Source of the DNA: Candidatus Gallionella acididurans
Lineage (GTDB): Bacteria; Pseudomonadota; Gammaproteobacteria; Burkholderiales; Gallionellaceae
DNA: 33,697 nucleotides
Assembly (NCBI GenBank): GCA_001577345.1
Contig: LSLI01000023.1
Location: 1-33,697, forward strand
Direction: 5' to 3'
Made by a program: the position numbers and the translations under genes
Shown: piece after piece, positions 26,605-33,697 of the stretch
How positions within the stretch are numbered: the stretch's first letter is position 1
How the letters are laid out: each line of letters begins with the position of its first letter
Notes under the pieces: model-generated
Database searches by the model: none
The model's input: only the letters and a program-made list of their open reading frames with translations
What the model was told of the DNA's origin: nothing

Positions 26605-26948
26605 AATCCCGGAAAACAAACCCGGAAAAAACGGGTATCCGGAATTTGTGATTGAAAAAACAAGTGACTGGTATGAGATCGAAAACAGACATAGAATTAT
26701 CTGTGAAACTATAGAATGAAGGTCTTAAACGTGCCATCTGCGGAACTTTACGCATATCAAGTTGAACGACTTGTCTCGCTAGTAAAGCGGCCTATAGCGA
26801 ATTGAATATTTGACCGGCTATTCCCGGCCAGCCAGTCAGTGGAGTTAGTCTGCTTTGGAGCATCGAATCTTGATGCCATGAAGCGCCGCAAACGAGACTG
26901 AAACGTAGTTCAAATTTCTGTAACGCATGTGTTAATCGCTTGCTGCTT
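26605..26948. other. Intergenic stretch, no gene seen
   Basis: 344 bp between the convergent GIDE-like and histidine kinase genes. It is more AT-rich than the DNA to its left. Near 26620-26650 there are short CCGG-flanked A-rich segments without a clear terminator stem. A 29-codon open frame (26716-26805) has no ribosome site. The stretch may hold decayed DNA at the border of the Kai region. Confidence 0.45.
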
Positions 26949-28334
26949 TCACGCTGACGGTTGTTCATTTCCAGCAGAGGTCAGCGCCGCATCCAATGCG
27001 CTCATAAGTTCATTGATCTTGATTGGTTTGGTGAGATACTTGAAGAACCCGGCCTCCAGGCCCTTCTCGATATCATTAAGCATGGCATGTGCACTCAGCG
27101 CGATGATGGGGATGTGCTTAGTTGCCGGGTTTTTGTACAGGATGTTCATAGCTTCGATTCCGCTGATGCCGGGTAGATTGATGTCCATCAGGATGACATC
27201 AGGGAGTTGGGCTTGTGCAAGCGCTACACCCTGATTGCCATCGCGTGCGCTTATCATGCTTAAGCGCGGGCGCCCCTCGATGATTTGCTCCACTAGCATC
27301 AGATTGGTCGGATTGTCTTCCACGTAGAGCAGAAGATGCTGTTCCAGATTCTCATGAGTTTGAGGTGAGATTTCTGCGGGCAGTGTGGTTTTACCGGCAA
27401 GTTGCGGCACCTCGCCCTGAGGCAGTTCGATCCAGAATTCGCACCCTTCACCAACGTTACTTTCCACGCCGATGGTGCCTTCCATCACATCGACAAGTCG
27501 CCTGGTTACCACCAAGCCGATGCCTGTCCCTTCTATGTCGCTGTTTTCTTGCCCGAGCCGATTGAACGGTTGAAATAGCTGCGCCAGCTTTTCTGGAGAC
27601 AATCCCGCACCGCTGTCTTTGACACTGATGCGCACGCGCCCCGGCGTGCTCTCTGCACACCTCACCTCGACCGTTCCATGCTCGCGATTATATTTGATCG
27701 CGTTGGAAAGCAGATTGACTAGGACTTGCTTCAGCCGAATTCGATCAGCACAGACATAGCAAGGGTTGTCGAACTGTGGAAAGGTCAGTTTAATGTCTCG
27801 TTTTTGCGCCTGCGATTCGATCATGTTCTGGCATTCGAGCATGACTCGTTCCAGCGACAAAGATTCTGGCGACAGCGAAACCTTGCCGGACTCAATCAAT
27901 GAGAGATCGAGAATTTCATTGATCAGTCCGAGTAGATACCATCCTGCCTTGGAAATTTGGCCCAGTCTTTCAATCTGGACATCCGTAGGAGGCGGCACAC
28001 TGATCTCCATTAACTGCGAGAAGCCGAGGATGGCATTCAGCGGGGTGCGCAACTCATGGCTCATGTAGGAAAGGAACTCCGATTTCGCAATGTTGGCGGC
28101 CTCGGCTGCTTCTTTGGATTTGCTAGCTATTTCCAGTTCAATGGCGCGGGCCTTCGCCAGTTCTTCGAGAGCCAGCTTGACCTGCCCCTCACTTCCAATC
28201 ACATTCATAGAACGCACCAAACTAGGGCCGTCCCTGCCCAGTACGGCATCAGCCTCCCCGTGTTCTAGTGTTCGCAGAATGTCCTGCGCCCTTTCGAGGC
28301 GTGCTTTTAAGTCATCATGGGCCGCTTCAGTCAT
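26949..28334 (-). CDS. Hybrid histidine kinase linked to kaiBC
   Basis: 461 residues, no membrane helix. A short N-terminal motif (RAQDILRTLEHGEADAVLG) and a coiled coil (52-85) precede HisKA with MSHELRTPLNAILGF (His93), then HATPase_c with N box NLLSNAIKYN (208-217, Asn211), DSGAGL (240-245) and GTGIGL (269-274). A receiver domain follows (about 335-455) with Asp384 in ILMDINLP and Lys436 in LTKP. ATG 28332-28334 has AGGAG at seven bases and overlaps the end of kaiB, so an in-frame ATG at 28365-28367 is not used. It probably receives the KaiC/KaiB signal and autophosphorylates, passing phosphate to its own receiver. No output domain is present, so the final target lies elsewhere. Confidence 0.92.
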   Translation of the reverse strand: MTEAAHDDLKARLERAQDILRTLEHGEADAVLGRDGPSLVRSMNVIGSEGQVKLALEELAKARAIELEIASKSKEAAEAANIAKSEFLSYMSHELRTPLNAILGFSQLMEISVPPPTDVQIERLGQISKAGWYLLGLINEILDLSLIESGKVSLSPESLSLERVMLECQNMIESQAQKRDIKLTFPQFDNPCYVCADRIRLKQVLVNLLSNAIKYNREHGTVEVRCAESTPGRVRISVKDSGAGLSPEKLAQLFQPFNRLGQENSDIEGTGIGLVVTRRLVDVMEGTIGVESNVGEGCEFWIELPQGEVPQLAGKTTLPAEISPQTHENLEQHLLLYVEDNPTNLMLVEQIIEGRPRLSMISARDGNQGVALAQAQLPDVILMDINLPGISGIEAMNILYKNPATKHIPIIALSAHAMLNDIEKGLEAGFFKYLTKPIKINELMSALDAALTSAGNEQPSA

Positions 28335-28626
28335 GATGATCTCCTTCATTGATGCCAAGCGCAGCAAGAATTCTTGCCGTATCGGTCAGTGCGCCGAACA
28401 GGGTAACCGGGCGCGGTGCTGTCATCACCACTGCGGGTGCCACCATGATCATGGCTTGCAGCGCCGCCTCGAAGTCTTGAAGTACATCAATGATCTCAAT
28501 GTAGTGTCGCTCGGGCAGATACGCTGCGCACAGTGCGCGCAAGTTTTGCTTGGCGAGGCGCGAATTGGGTTCGTTGCCCGCAATGAACAGACGAAAACGG
28601 TATTCTTCCGCGCTCATGTCAGACAT
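28327..28626 (-). CDS. kaiB: KaiB-like protein
   Basis: 99 residues, one KaiB domain (PF07689, thioredoxin-like and fold-switching in cyanobacteria). Matching marks: FRLFIAGNEPNSRLAKQNL near the start, EIIDVLQD, then MVAPAVVMTAPRPVTLFGAL. KaiB binds the CI ring of KaiC and in clocks competes for output kinases. ATG 28624-28626 overlaps the kaiC stop; a second ATG at 28615-28617 (MSAEEYRF) is just as likely because no good ribosome site precedes either. The gene also overlaps the kinase start, so the three genes form one coupled operon. Confidence 0.93.
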   Translation of the reverse strand: MSDMSAEEYRFRLFIAGNEPNSRLAKQNLRALCAAYLPERHYIEIIDVLQDFEAALQAMIMVAPAVVMTAPRPVTLFGALTDTARILAALGINEGDHHD

Positions 28627-30040
28627 CTTCTTTCAGGATAGTGATTCCTTGATCCGAGATTTGAAAGTTGTGATGGCGATGTGAATGCACTGAACCACGC
28701 GACTTCACAACCAGTAACTTGCGCTGCATGGCTCCGACATCCTCGACCATTTGCATCTTAATGACCGAGTCGATGAGGGACGAGATACCAATGCCGCTTA
28801 TTTCATCCAGATTGCTGAGGCTGATGGTCTGGTTGGTGATGAGAATGATGATACCCATTTCTTTGCAGGTATTGATCATGCGCATCATGTATTCAAAGGC
28901 TGCCTGCTCGGTGCCCATACGCTTGCAGGCGGAGGCCGATTCAAGCACGACGCAACTGGGCTGCATCTGCTTGATGGCGTTGAGAGCACGTACCAAATGT
29001 TGCTCCGCGCCCATCGCTTCCGGCATGGCCGTCAACAGGCGCAGCTTGCCATCGGCAATCGCCGGGTTCAGATCGGTGCCGGAACTGAGCATCGCCGACA
29101 CCAGCGCCGCCTCCGACTCCTCAAAATTAAGGCACAAAACTTTTTCACCATTCGCGCAGGCTGCATGCGTGAATGCGCTGCACAGCGTTGTCTTGCCGGA
29201 ACCGGTGGAACCCGTAATCAGCACGCTGGAAGCGCGCCGGAAGCCGCCGCCGATAAGCTTGTCGAGCTCCGCCAGTCCGGTCGAAATTCGCTTCCCCAGC
29301 GCCTGATGAGACAGACCGATTTCGGAGATCGGCAGCAAGGTGATGCCGGGCGGTTCGATCACAAACGGATATTCGTTCGAACCGAAACCGGAGCCACGAT
29401 ATTTGATGACTCGCAGGCGGCGAGTACTCAATTGACCGAGCATACGGTTGTCGAGATGAATAACGCAATCGGCCATGTAGTCGAGGAATTCAAAGTGCCG
29501 TGCATGATTCGAATCGCGCGGAGCCTTGACCGTCAATAGCGCAGTCATCTTATGCTCGGAAAGCCACTGATGCAGTGCCAACAATTCGTTTTGCTCACGG
29601 CGTTCATCGTTGATCAGTCGCATCAACACATCGATCGCATCGATGACCACAAACTTGGCGCCCATCGCCTTAATCTTGTGATTGAGGATGGCGAGGAAGG
29701 ACTGAATGCCGAATTCGCCGGTAACAATGGCTTTCGGGTCAATGCGAGCCTCAAACAGGAACAGCTTGCCGTTTTGCTCCAGTGGCGCCAGATCCCAGCC
29801 AAGGGTACGCGTATTAATGCGCAGATCAGCGGCGTGCTCCTCGAAGGTGATGAAAATCCCCGGTTCCCCGTCGAGCGCGGCGCGGTAGAGGAACTCAAGT
29901 CCGAACAGGCTTTTGCCGCTGCCGGGCCCACCGATGATCACTGAGGTGCGCCCCGATGGCAGTCCCCCCTTGAGTATCATATCCAACCCCTCAATCTGAG
30001 TCGGGCACTTGGAGAGGGACGGAAGTTGATTCTCGGTCAT
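28619..30040 (-). CDS. kaiC: KaiC-type double RecA-domain ATPase/kinase
   Basis: 473 residues with two KaiC/RecA domains. CI: Walker A GGPGSGKS (37-44), catalytic pair Glu67-Glu68 in TFEE, Walker B VVIDAID. CII: Walker A GSTGSGKT (277-284), Glu307-Glu308 in NFEES, and VVLES (364-368), where the usual Walker B aspartate is replaced by glutamate. The phosphosite region reads ISSLID (419-424), so residues matching cyanobacterial Ser431-Thr432 are Ser420-Ser421. The C-terminus stops soon after the strand ISDQGITILKEDV and lacks the A-loop and tail that bind KaiA, fitting the absence of kaiA. AAGG lies seven bases before ATG 30038-30040. It is first gene of kaiC-kaiB-kinase. Confidence 0.95.
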   Translation of the reverse strand: MTENQLPSLSKCPTQIEGLDMILKGGLPSGRTSVIIGGPGSGKSLFGLEFLYRAALDGEPGIFITFEEHAADLRINTRTLGWDLAPLEQNGKLFLFEARIDPKAIVTGEFGIQSFLAILNHKIKAMGAKFVVIDAIDVLMRLINDERREQNELLALHQWLSEHKMTALLTVKAPRDSNHARHFEFLDYMADCVIHLDNRMLGQLSTRRLRVIKYRGSGFGSNEYPFVIEPPGITLLPISEIGLSHQALGKRISTGLAELDKLIGGGFRRASSVLITGSTGSGKTTLCSAFTHAACANGEKVLCLNFEESEAALVSAMLSSGTDLNPAIADGKLRLLTAMPEAMGAEQHLVRALNAIKQMQPSCVVLESASACKRMGTEQAAFEYMMRMINTCKEMGIIILITNQTISLSNLDEISGIGISSLIDSVIKMQMVEDVGAMQRKLLVVKSRGSVHSHRHHNFQISDQGITILKEDV

Positions 30041-30170
30041 AACATCGCCTTATTTGCTAATTTGATTGCTGATTTTAAACTGTTATCAAAATAGCTTCGG
30101 GAGTCTGGCATCGTGCGCGCCAATAAACCAAGAGAAAATTTCAATGGGAAAAATTATTAAAAACGGCATC

Positions 30171-30176
30171 ATTATA
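30171..30176 (-). promoter_or_regulatory. Probable -10 box of the kaiC operon
   Basis: TATAAT on the minus strand, a perfect consensus -10 hexamer, about 130 bp upstream of the kaiC start, leaving a leader of roughly 120 bases. A weak -35 candidate (TACTTA) lies 17 bp further upstream at about 30194-30199, at the very edge of the IS200-type element. Confidence 0.5.
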
Positions 30177-30200
30177 CAGAATCTTTTATAAAGTAAGTAT

Positions 30201-30848
30201 CCCACGGCAAAGCCGGGGGCTTTAATTTGTGAGCCGCTCAAAGCGGCTTAACGGGGTCGCTTACGCGGCCTCTACCCTTGTGACCACCTGAAGGTGGCCG
30301 GTCAGCGCCATAGGTTCATCTGGTCTATGCGCCGGTCTTCTTCCTCTTGGTGCCGGATGTACTCCCGTATCAATTCTTCGTCTCGCCCTACTGTTGATAC
30401 GAAATATCCTCTCGCCCAAAAGTGCTGCCCTACGAAGTTGCGCTTGCGTTCTCCGTACACCCGCGCCAGATGGATTGCACTCTTTCCCTTGATATAGCCC
30501 ACCACCTGCGATACCGCATACTTCGGTGGGGTCGATATCAACATGTGCACGTGATCCTGCATCAGGTGACCTTCCTCTACGGTGCTTTCCTTGTACCTGG
30601 CCAGTTTCCTGAATACCTCCCCAAGATGCGGCCTTAATTGCTCGTACAACGTCTTTCTTCTGCATTTCGGAATGAATACCACATGGTATTTGCACTCCCA
30701 TTTACTATGGCTTAGGCTTTCGCTGTCGTCCATCTCGATTCTCCTTTCTCAGTGTGCTTGGCGGCTCACGAGTTGGAGTGTCGCAGATGGACTCCCGCAT
30801 ATGTCAAACTTCTACTGCCACCCCGGCATAGCCGGGGGATTTCCCGTC
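30201..30848 (-). mobile_element. IS200/IS605-family insertion sequence, tnpA only
   Basis: A single Y1 transposase gene is flanked by similar subterminal hairpins: CGGCAAAGCCG (30205-30215) with GGGGCTTT following on one side, and CCCCGGCATAGCCGGGG (30821-30837) with GATTT following on the other. Such hairpins at both ends and the lack of long inverted termini are typical of IS200/IS605 elements, whose transposase recognises them as single strands. Other stems inside are AGCCGCT/AGCGGCT (30232-30248) and CCACCT/AGGTGG (30284-30297), which may shield the gene from read-through. No tnpB is present. Exact edges cannot be fixed because these elements make no target duplication; the limits given are approximate by about 15 bp. 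Confidence 0.85.
30302..30733 (-). CDS. tnpA: IS200-type Y1 transposase
   Basis: 143 residues, full family length (PF01797). The HUH metal site is DHVHMLI with His61 and His63, and the catalytic tyrosine is Tyr125 in REYIRHQEEED. Other family marks are KYHVVFIPKCRRK at the N-terminus and GHLMQDHVH. The enzyme cuts and rejoins single-stranded element ends during replication. ATG 30731-30733 follows AAAGGAG at eight bases, a strong site. No frameshift or stop is visible, so the element may still be mobile. Confidence 0.96.
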   Translation of the reverse strand: MDDSESLSHSKWECKYHVVFIPKCRRKTLYEQLRPHLGEVFRKLARYKESTVEEGHLMQDHVHMLISTPPKYAVSQVVGYIKGKSAIHLARVYGERKRNFVGQHFWARGYFVSTVGRDEELIREYIRHQEEEDRRIDQMNLWR

Positions 30849-30853
30849 ATGGG

Positions 30854-31160
30854 TTAAGCAGTTATTATTAATGGGCAATAAGTTATCCTTTTACAAGTGT
30901 CGGCTTTGCGGCAACGAGTTAGCACGACTGACAGGCAGAAACGGGTTATCAAGAGTCCTTCAAGCTCACAAATTCCCATCATATTGAAGGTCTGCTGCCA
31001 GCTGTAAAGCAGTCGCACAGATGTTGCACCTTGAAGGTCGGGTGTGTGTCGGGAAGCGACAGCCAACCAGAAACTAGCGTAAGTCCGCTATACCTCCAAC
31101 AGCGGCCATGCGGAATCAATCACAAGTTCCGGATACCCAAAAAAACGGGCCAAGCCACCA
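30854..31160. other. Intergenic stretch, no gene seen
   Basis: 307 bp between the IS200-type element and the cytochrome b561 gene. A minus-strand open frame (30854-31066) has no ribosome site and no recognisable family. The AT content and lack of structure suggest decayed DNA. Confidence 0.45.
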
Positions 31161-31688
31161 TCAGTCTTTTCTGCGCAGCATCATCCGCTTCATCAAGCCA
31201 TCCTTGCTGATGAACTGATGCTTGATCGCACCGAGTATGTGCAGCGCCACCAGAGCGATCAGCACATTGACCAGTTGTTCATGCACTGTATGGGCAAACA
31301 CGCTGCGGTATCCATGTTCCTTTGGCAGCAAATTGGCATCGCCCGCCAGCAGCGCCTTGCCGGCACTGCTTGTGATTACCGTCATGATGCCGCTTATAGG
31401 CAGCACATACAGCAATGCATAAAGCAGGTAGTGCACGCCTTTTGCCAGCTTATCCATAGGCGTATCGCCGGTGGGCGGAGGAACCCCGTCCCTGCGGCGG
31501 AAATAAAAACGGAATACAGCCAGCAATAACACGCTGAGGCCAACCGATATATGCACGATATATCCCGCCAGCGTCGCCTTGCTGTCGTCAGTCGCATCGT
31601 CCAGGCTGTCGCCGAGATACCAGGCGGCGATCAACAATATCAAAGTCAGCCAATGAACGATCACCATGCGCTTGCTGTATTGCTTCAT
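31161..31688 (-). CDS. Cytochrome b561, prokaryotic type
   Basis: 175 residues with four membrane helices, as in CybB/YodB (PF01292). Likely haem ligands are His12 (IVHW), His46 (IVHISVG), His136 (TVHEQL) and His150 (ALHILGAIKH), at the spacing of CybB's two b haems. The enzyme moves electrons in the inner membrane, in E. coli from superoxide to quinone. ATG 31686-31688 follows GGGAG at nine bases; the frame remains open upstream to 32279, but that extension lacks homology and is antisense to the ATPase pseudogene. It is monocistronic. Confidence 0.92.
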   Translation of the reverse strand: MKQYSKRMVIVHWLTLILLIAAWYLGDSLDDATDDSKATLAGYIVHISVGLSVLLLAVFRFYFRRRDGVPPPTGDTPMDKLAKGVHYLLYALLYVLPISGIMTVITSSAGKALLAGDANLLPKEHGYRSVFAHTVHEQLVNVLIALVALHILGAIKHQFISKDGLMKRMMLRRKD

Positions 31689-31909
31689 AACTTTAAACTC
31701 CCGGAATTTATCGAACCACGTGAATTTCGTGGAGCCGGTGAGATAGGCTGGCTCCACTATAGTTCCCATCAAAATGGGTACGCAATTTACCCCAAACACG
31801 TTTGACGCGCAGCACTTTTCTGGGTTGATCCAACCGGACAGGCCGTGATATACCGGATGAGCGCTATCGCTGCATGCCCTCATAATCGCAAGGCCTGGTA
31901 TCGATCCCC

Positions 31910-32167
31910 ATGAGCACAGTAAGTGATGGGCCGTCACTCGCATGGCTGAGCACGGCGGAAGCGCGGCGGCGCATTGCCGTATAGGGATACAACGAGCTGT
32001 CTTCGGCAAAACCACGCCGTATCTGGAACACAGTTGCCGAGATGTTGCGCGAGCCTGCGTTTTTGCTACTGCTCGCGGCGGGCGGCAGCGTACTGGCATT
32101 GACGCTGAGCGTGCCGGCGCTGCGCTGGCCGTATCATTTTCCCGGGGCCGCACCGCCAAGAACATAA
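31910..32167 (+). pseudogene. Remnant of a P-type cation ATPase, internally deleted
   Basis: Translating from ATG 31910 gives WLSTAEARRRIAV, a stop (TAG 31982-31984), then GYNELSSAKPRRIWNTVAEM and LREPAFLLLLAAGG. This is the cytoplasmic N-terminal domain and start of helix 1 of a P-type (calcium-ATPase-like) cation pump, whose family reads SxxEAxxRLxxYGxNEL ... EPxFLLLxAAG. The stop falls where the family has tyrosine. The frame then passes straight into SVLALTLSVPALRWPYHF and ends at TAA 32165-32167, which resembles the last helix and C-terminus of the same pumps. About 700-800 residues between are missing. It is therefore a dead gene with an internal deletion and a nonsense change. The C-terminal match is weaker than the N-terminal one. 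Confidence 0.72.
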
Positions 32168-32332
32168 TGGCGATTCCAGGCAATCGACTCGCATACACAA
32201 TGACTCTTTGAGCCAAGCTAAAACAGGAGACCGACCGCTTCTGGCAACGTAGTATGATGGAGCTACAGCCAAGCACCACAACCGGACAGTCAACCCCAAG
32301 TTTCGTTTTAATGATTTGGAGACTCGCCTAAT

Positions 32333-32656
32333 ATGTTTTTTCCATGGGAAAAGGTTCCGCCTCTAGTTCTTGGCCCATTCGTCATCTGCGCCGGAATATG
32401 GGAATTTTTTATACCGGACAATCCTGTGGGTCACAAAAAGGAAGTTGCTTGGGGCATTTTTGTATTCGCCATCGGAATAGCTGTCACTGTTTATGGAGTG
32501 ACCAAACAAAGGCGAAAGAAGAATGAACTCGTACAGCCAGCCGTTCTCCGTCATTCGCGAGTGCCCGCCATGCGGAACCGTTACTTGCCAGTTTTTTACA
32601 TGGATATTCAAGAGACAAACCAAAAGTACCTGTCATTTAATAACCAGGAGGCTGAC
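32333..32656 (+). other. Open frame with two membrane helices, in frame with nirK
   Basis: From ATG 32333 the frame runs 108 codons without a stop directly into the nirK ATG at 32657. The first 65 codons look protein-like: two hydrophobic segments ([19 protein letters not shown] and [18 protein letters not shown]) and a basic end KQRRKK. The following 43 codons look non-coding. GGAG lies eleven bases ahead, a poor site. It may be a small membrane protein gene that has lost its stop codon, or chance. NirK has its own strong ribosome site and signal peptide, so a fusion is not required. Confidence 0.4.
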
Positions 32657-33697
32657 ATGAATAAGAACAAGTTAATTCAAGGTAGGGCATTGGCTTTGAA
32701 AAAGCTATCACTTGGTATCTTTGCAGTCGTTCTTTTCGGTGCCACGGCCCCAAGTCGCGCGTCCACGCCCGATGAGAATTTAAAGGTAAAGATCGAAGGA
32801 CAAGAAACGGCAATCCTCACCGATGCGCCCAATGTGCCACCTCCGATTGCCAGGAAACATGCAACCAAAGTAATTGTCCATCTTGAAGTAAAGGAAGTGG
32901 AAGGCCGTTTAGCTGACGGAGTGAAATACACCTTTTGGACTTTTGGCGGAAAAGTCCCGGGCAAATTTATTCGCATCCGCGAGGGCGATGTTGTGGAATT
33001 TCATCTCGACAATCATCCCGACAATAAAATGCCTCACAACATTGATTTGCATGCTGTCACCGGCCCGGGGGGAGGAGCGGCCTCTTCTCTAACAGCACCT
33101 GGCCACAGCTCTGTATTTTCCTTCAAAGCATTGAACCCCGGTCTTTATGTATACCATTGCGCCACCGCCCCTGTTGCCATGCATGTGGCCAATGGAATGT
33201 ACGGCCTGATTCTTGTGGAACCCAAAGAGGGTTTACGCAAGGTTGATCGGGAATACTATGTCATGCAGGGAGATTTTTATACCAAGGGGGCGAATGGTGA
33301 ACAGGGGCTGCAGCCATTCAGCATGAGCAAGGCGATCGATGAAAAACCGGAATATGTTGTTTTTAACGGGGCCGCAGGATCTCTCGTTGCAGAAAATGCC
33401 CTACAGGCCGAAAAAGGTGAAACCATACGACTTTTTGTGGGCGATGGAGGTCCGAACCTCACTTCGTCTTTCCATGTAATCGGCGAAATTTTTGATACTG
33501 TTTATCAGGAAGGAAATACAAGCTCCGCGGTTCACAATGTTCAAACGACCATGATTCCGCCTGGAGGCGCGGTATTGATAGAGTTTAAAGTTAATGTCCC
33601 CGGCACGTTCATACTGGTGGATCATTCATTGACTCGCGCCTTTAACAAAGGCGCACTCGGGCAGTTAAAAGTATCCGGTAGCGCAGACAAGTTAGGG
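32657..33697 (+). CDS. nirK: Copper-containing nitrite reductase, AniA-like, 3' end outside window
   Basis: 347 codons seen; the gene runs off the window. Start ATG 32657 has AGGAGG at six bases. A signal peptide ends PSRA before STPDE, so the enzyme is periplasmic. Two cupredoxin domains carry every expected ligand: type 1 copper His127, Cys168, His176, Met181; type 2 copper His132, His167, His323; catalytic Asp130 and His273. [16 protein letters not shown] and [10 protein letters not shown] match the AniA class (Neisseria, ammonia oxidisers) rather than the Alcaligenes class. It reduces nitrite to nitric oxide. The core is nearly complete at residue 347; a C-terminal cytochrome domain beyond the window is possible. 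The DNA here is more AT-rich than the housekeeping part. Confidence 0.96.
   Translation, partial: MNKNKLIQGRALALKKLSLGIFAVVLFGATAPSRASTPDENLKVKIEGQETAILTDAPNVPPPIARKHATKVIVHLEVKEVEGRLADGVKYTFWTFGGKVPGKFIRIREGDVVEFHLDNHPDNKMPHNIDLHAVTGPGGGAASSLTAPGHSSVFSFKALNPGLYVYHCATAPVAMHVANGMYGLILVEPKEGLRKVDREYYVMQGDFYTKGANGEQGLQPFSMSKAIDEKPEYVVFNGAAGSLVAENALQAEKGETIRLFVGDGGPNLTSSFHVIGEIFDTVYQEGNTSSAVHNVQTTMIPPGGAVLIEFKVNVPGTFILVDHSLTRAFNKGALGQLKVSGSADKLG

Noticed and set aside
26716-26805. 29-codon frame starting MKVLNVPSAEL
   Set aside because: No ribosome site, no recognised family and too short to support.
30854-31066. 70-codon minus-strand frame beside the IS element
   Set aside because: No ribosome site or domain; more likely decayed intergenic DNA.
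31942-32211. 89-codon plus-strand frame over the ATPase remnant
   Set aside because: It is the wrong frame; the P-type ATPase similarity lies in the frame starting at 31910.

Overview
The window looks like chromosomal DNA of a betaproteobacterium, most likely of the Nitrosomonadales/Gallionellaceae type. This is inferred from protein flavour and gene order (phoH-msrB-yciB-yciI-bolA-parvulin run, large single-chain PurL, YgfZ, AniA-type NirK); no rRNA or other decisive taxonomic marker is present. Most of it is gene-dense housekeeping DNA. The last 7 kb (about 26.6-33.7 kb) is accessory in character: a Kai-type operon, an IS200-type element, a decayed P-type ATPase and a copper nitrite reductase gene in visibly more AT-rich DNA.

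Layout. 1-216 is the tail of an ammonium transporter, followed by a hairpin repeat and a 22-bp tandem duplication. 553-1884 encodes an atypical NRAMP-family transporter. On the minus strand, 1932-5114 is a PAS-GAF-PAS-GAF-GGDEF-EAL protein with a degenerate GGDEF site and an intact EAL site. A small exported protein and a YceI protein with an operator-like palindrome follow. 6842-7030 is a two-helix membrane peptide. 7161-9380 (minus) is an orphan solute-binding lipoprotein with a C-terminal membrane helix. Then come ygfZ, a CBS-HPP pair, an acetyltransferase, and tadA overlapping an L,D-transpeptidase. The plus-strand run bcp-phoH-msrB-yciB-yciI-bolA-parvulin (13.7-18.0 kb) ends in a strong terminator. 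An outer-membrane beta-barrel protein, purL, divergent nnrD, an aminopropyltransferase-like gene, lemA and a GIDE-like/EF-hand membrane protein fill 18.4-26.6 kb.

The minus-strand operon kaiC-kaiB-hybrid histidine kinase (30040 to 26949) has overlapping genes and resembles the KaiA-less Kai systems of non-cyanobacterial bacteria. An IS200-type element lies directly upstream of its probable promoter. Beyond it are a cytochrome b561, an internally deleted P-type cation ATPase pseudogene and nirK, which runs off the window.

The most unusual feature is a short palindromic repeat (a CCCTCTCCC...GGGAGAGGG stem with a one-sided tail) inserted in frame into three different protein genes: the solute-binding lipoprotein, purL (two inverted copies) and nnrD. 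Each adds a proline/glycine-rich peptide without breaking the reading frame, much like the palindromic elements described in Rickettsia genes.
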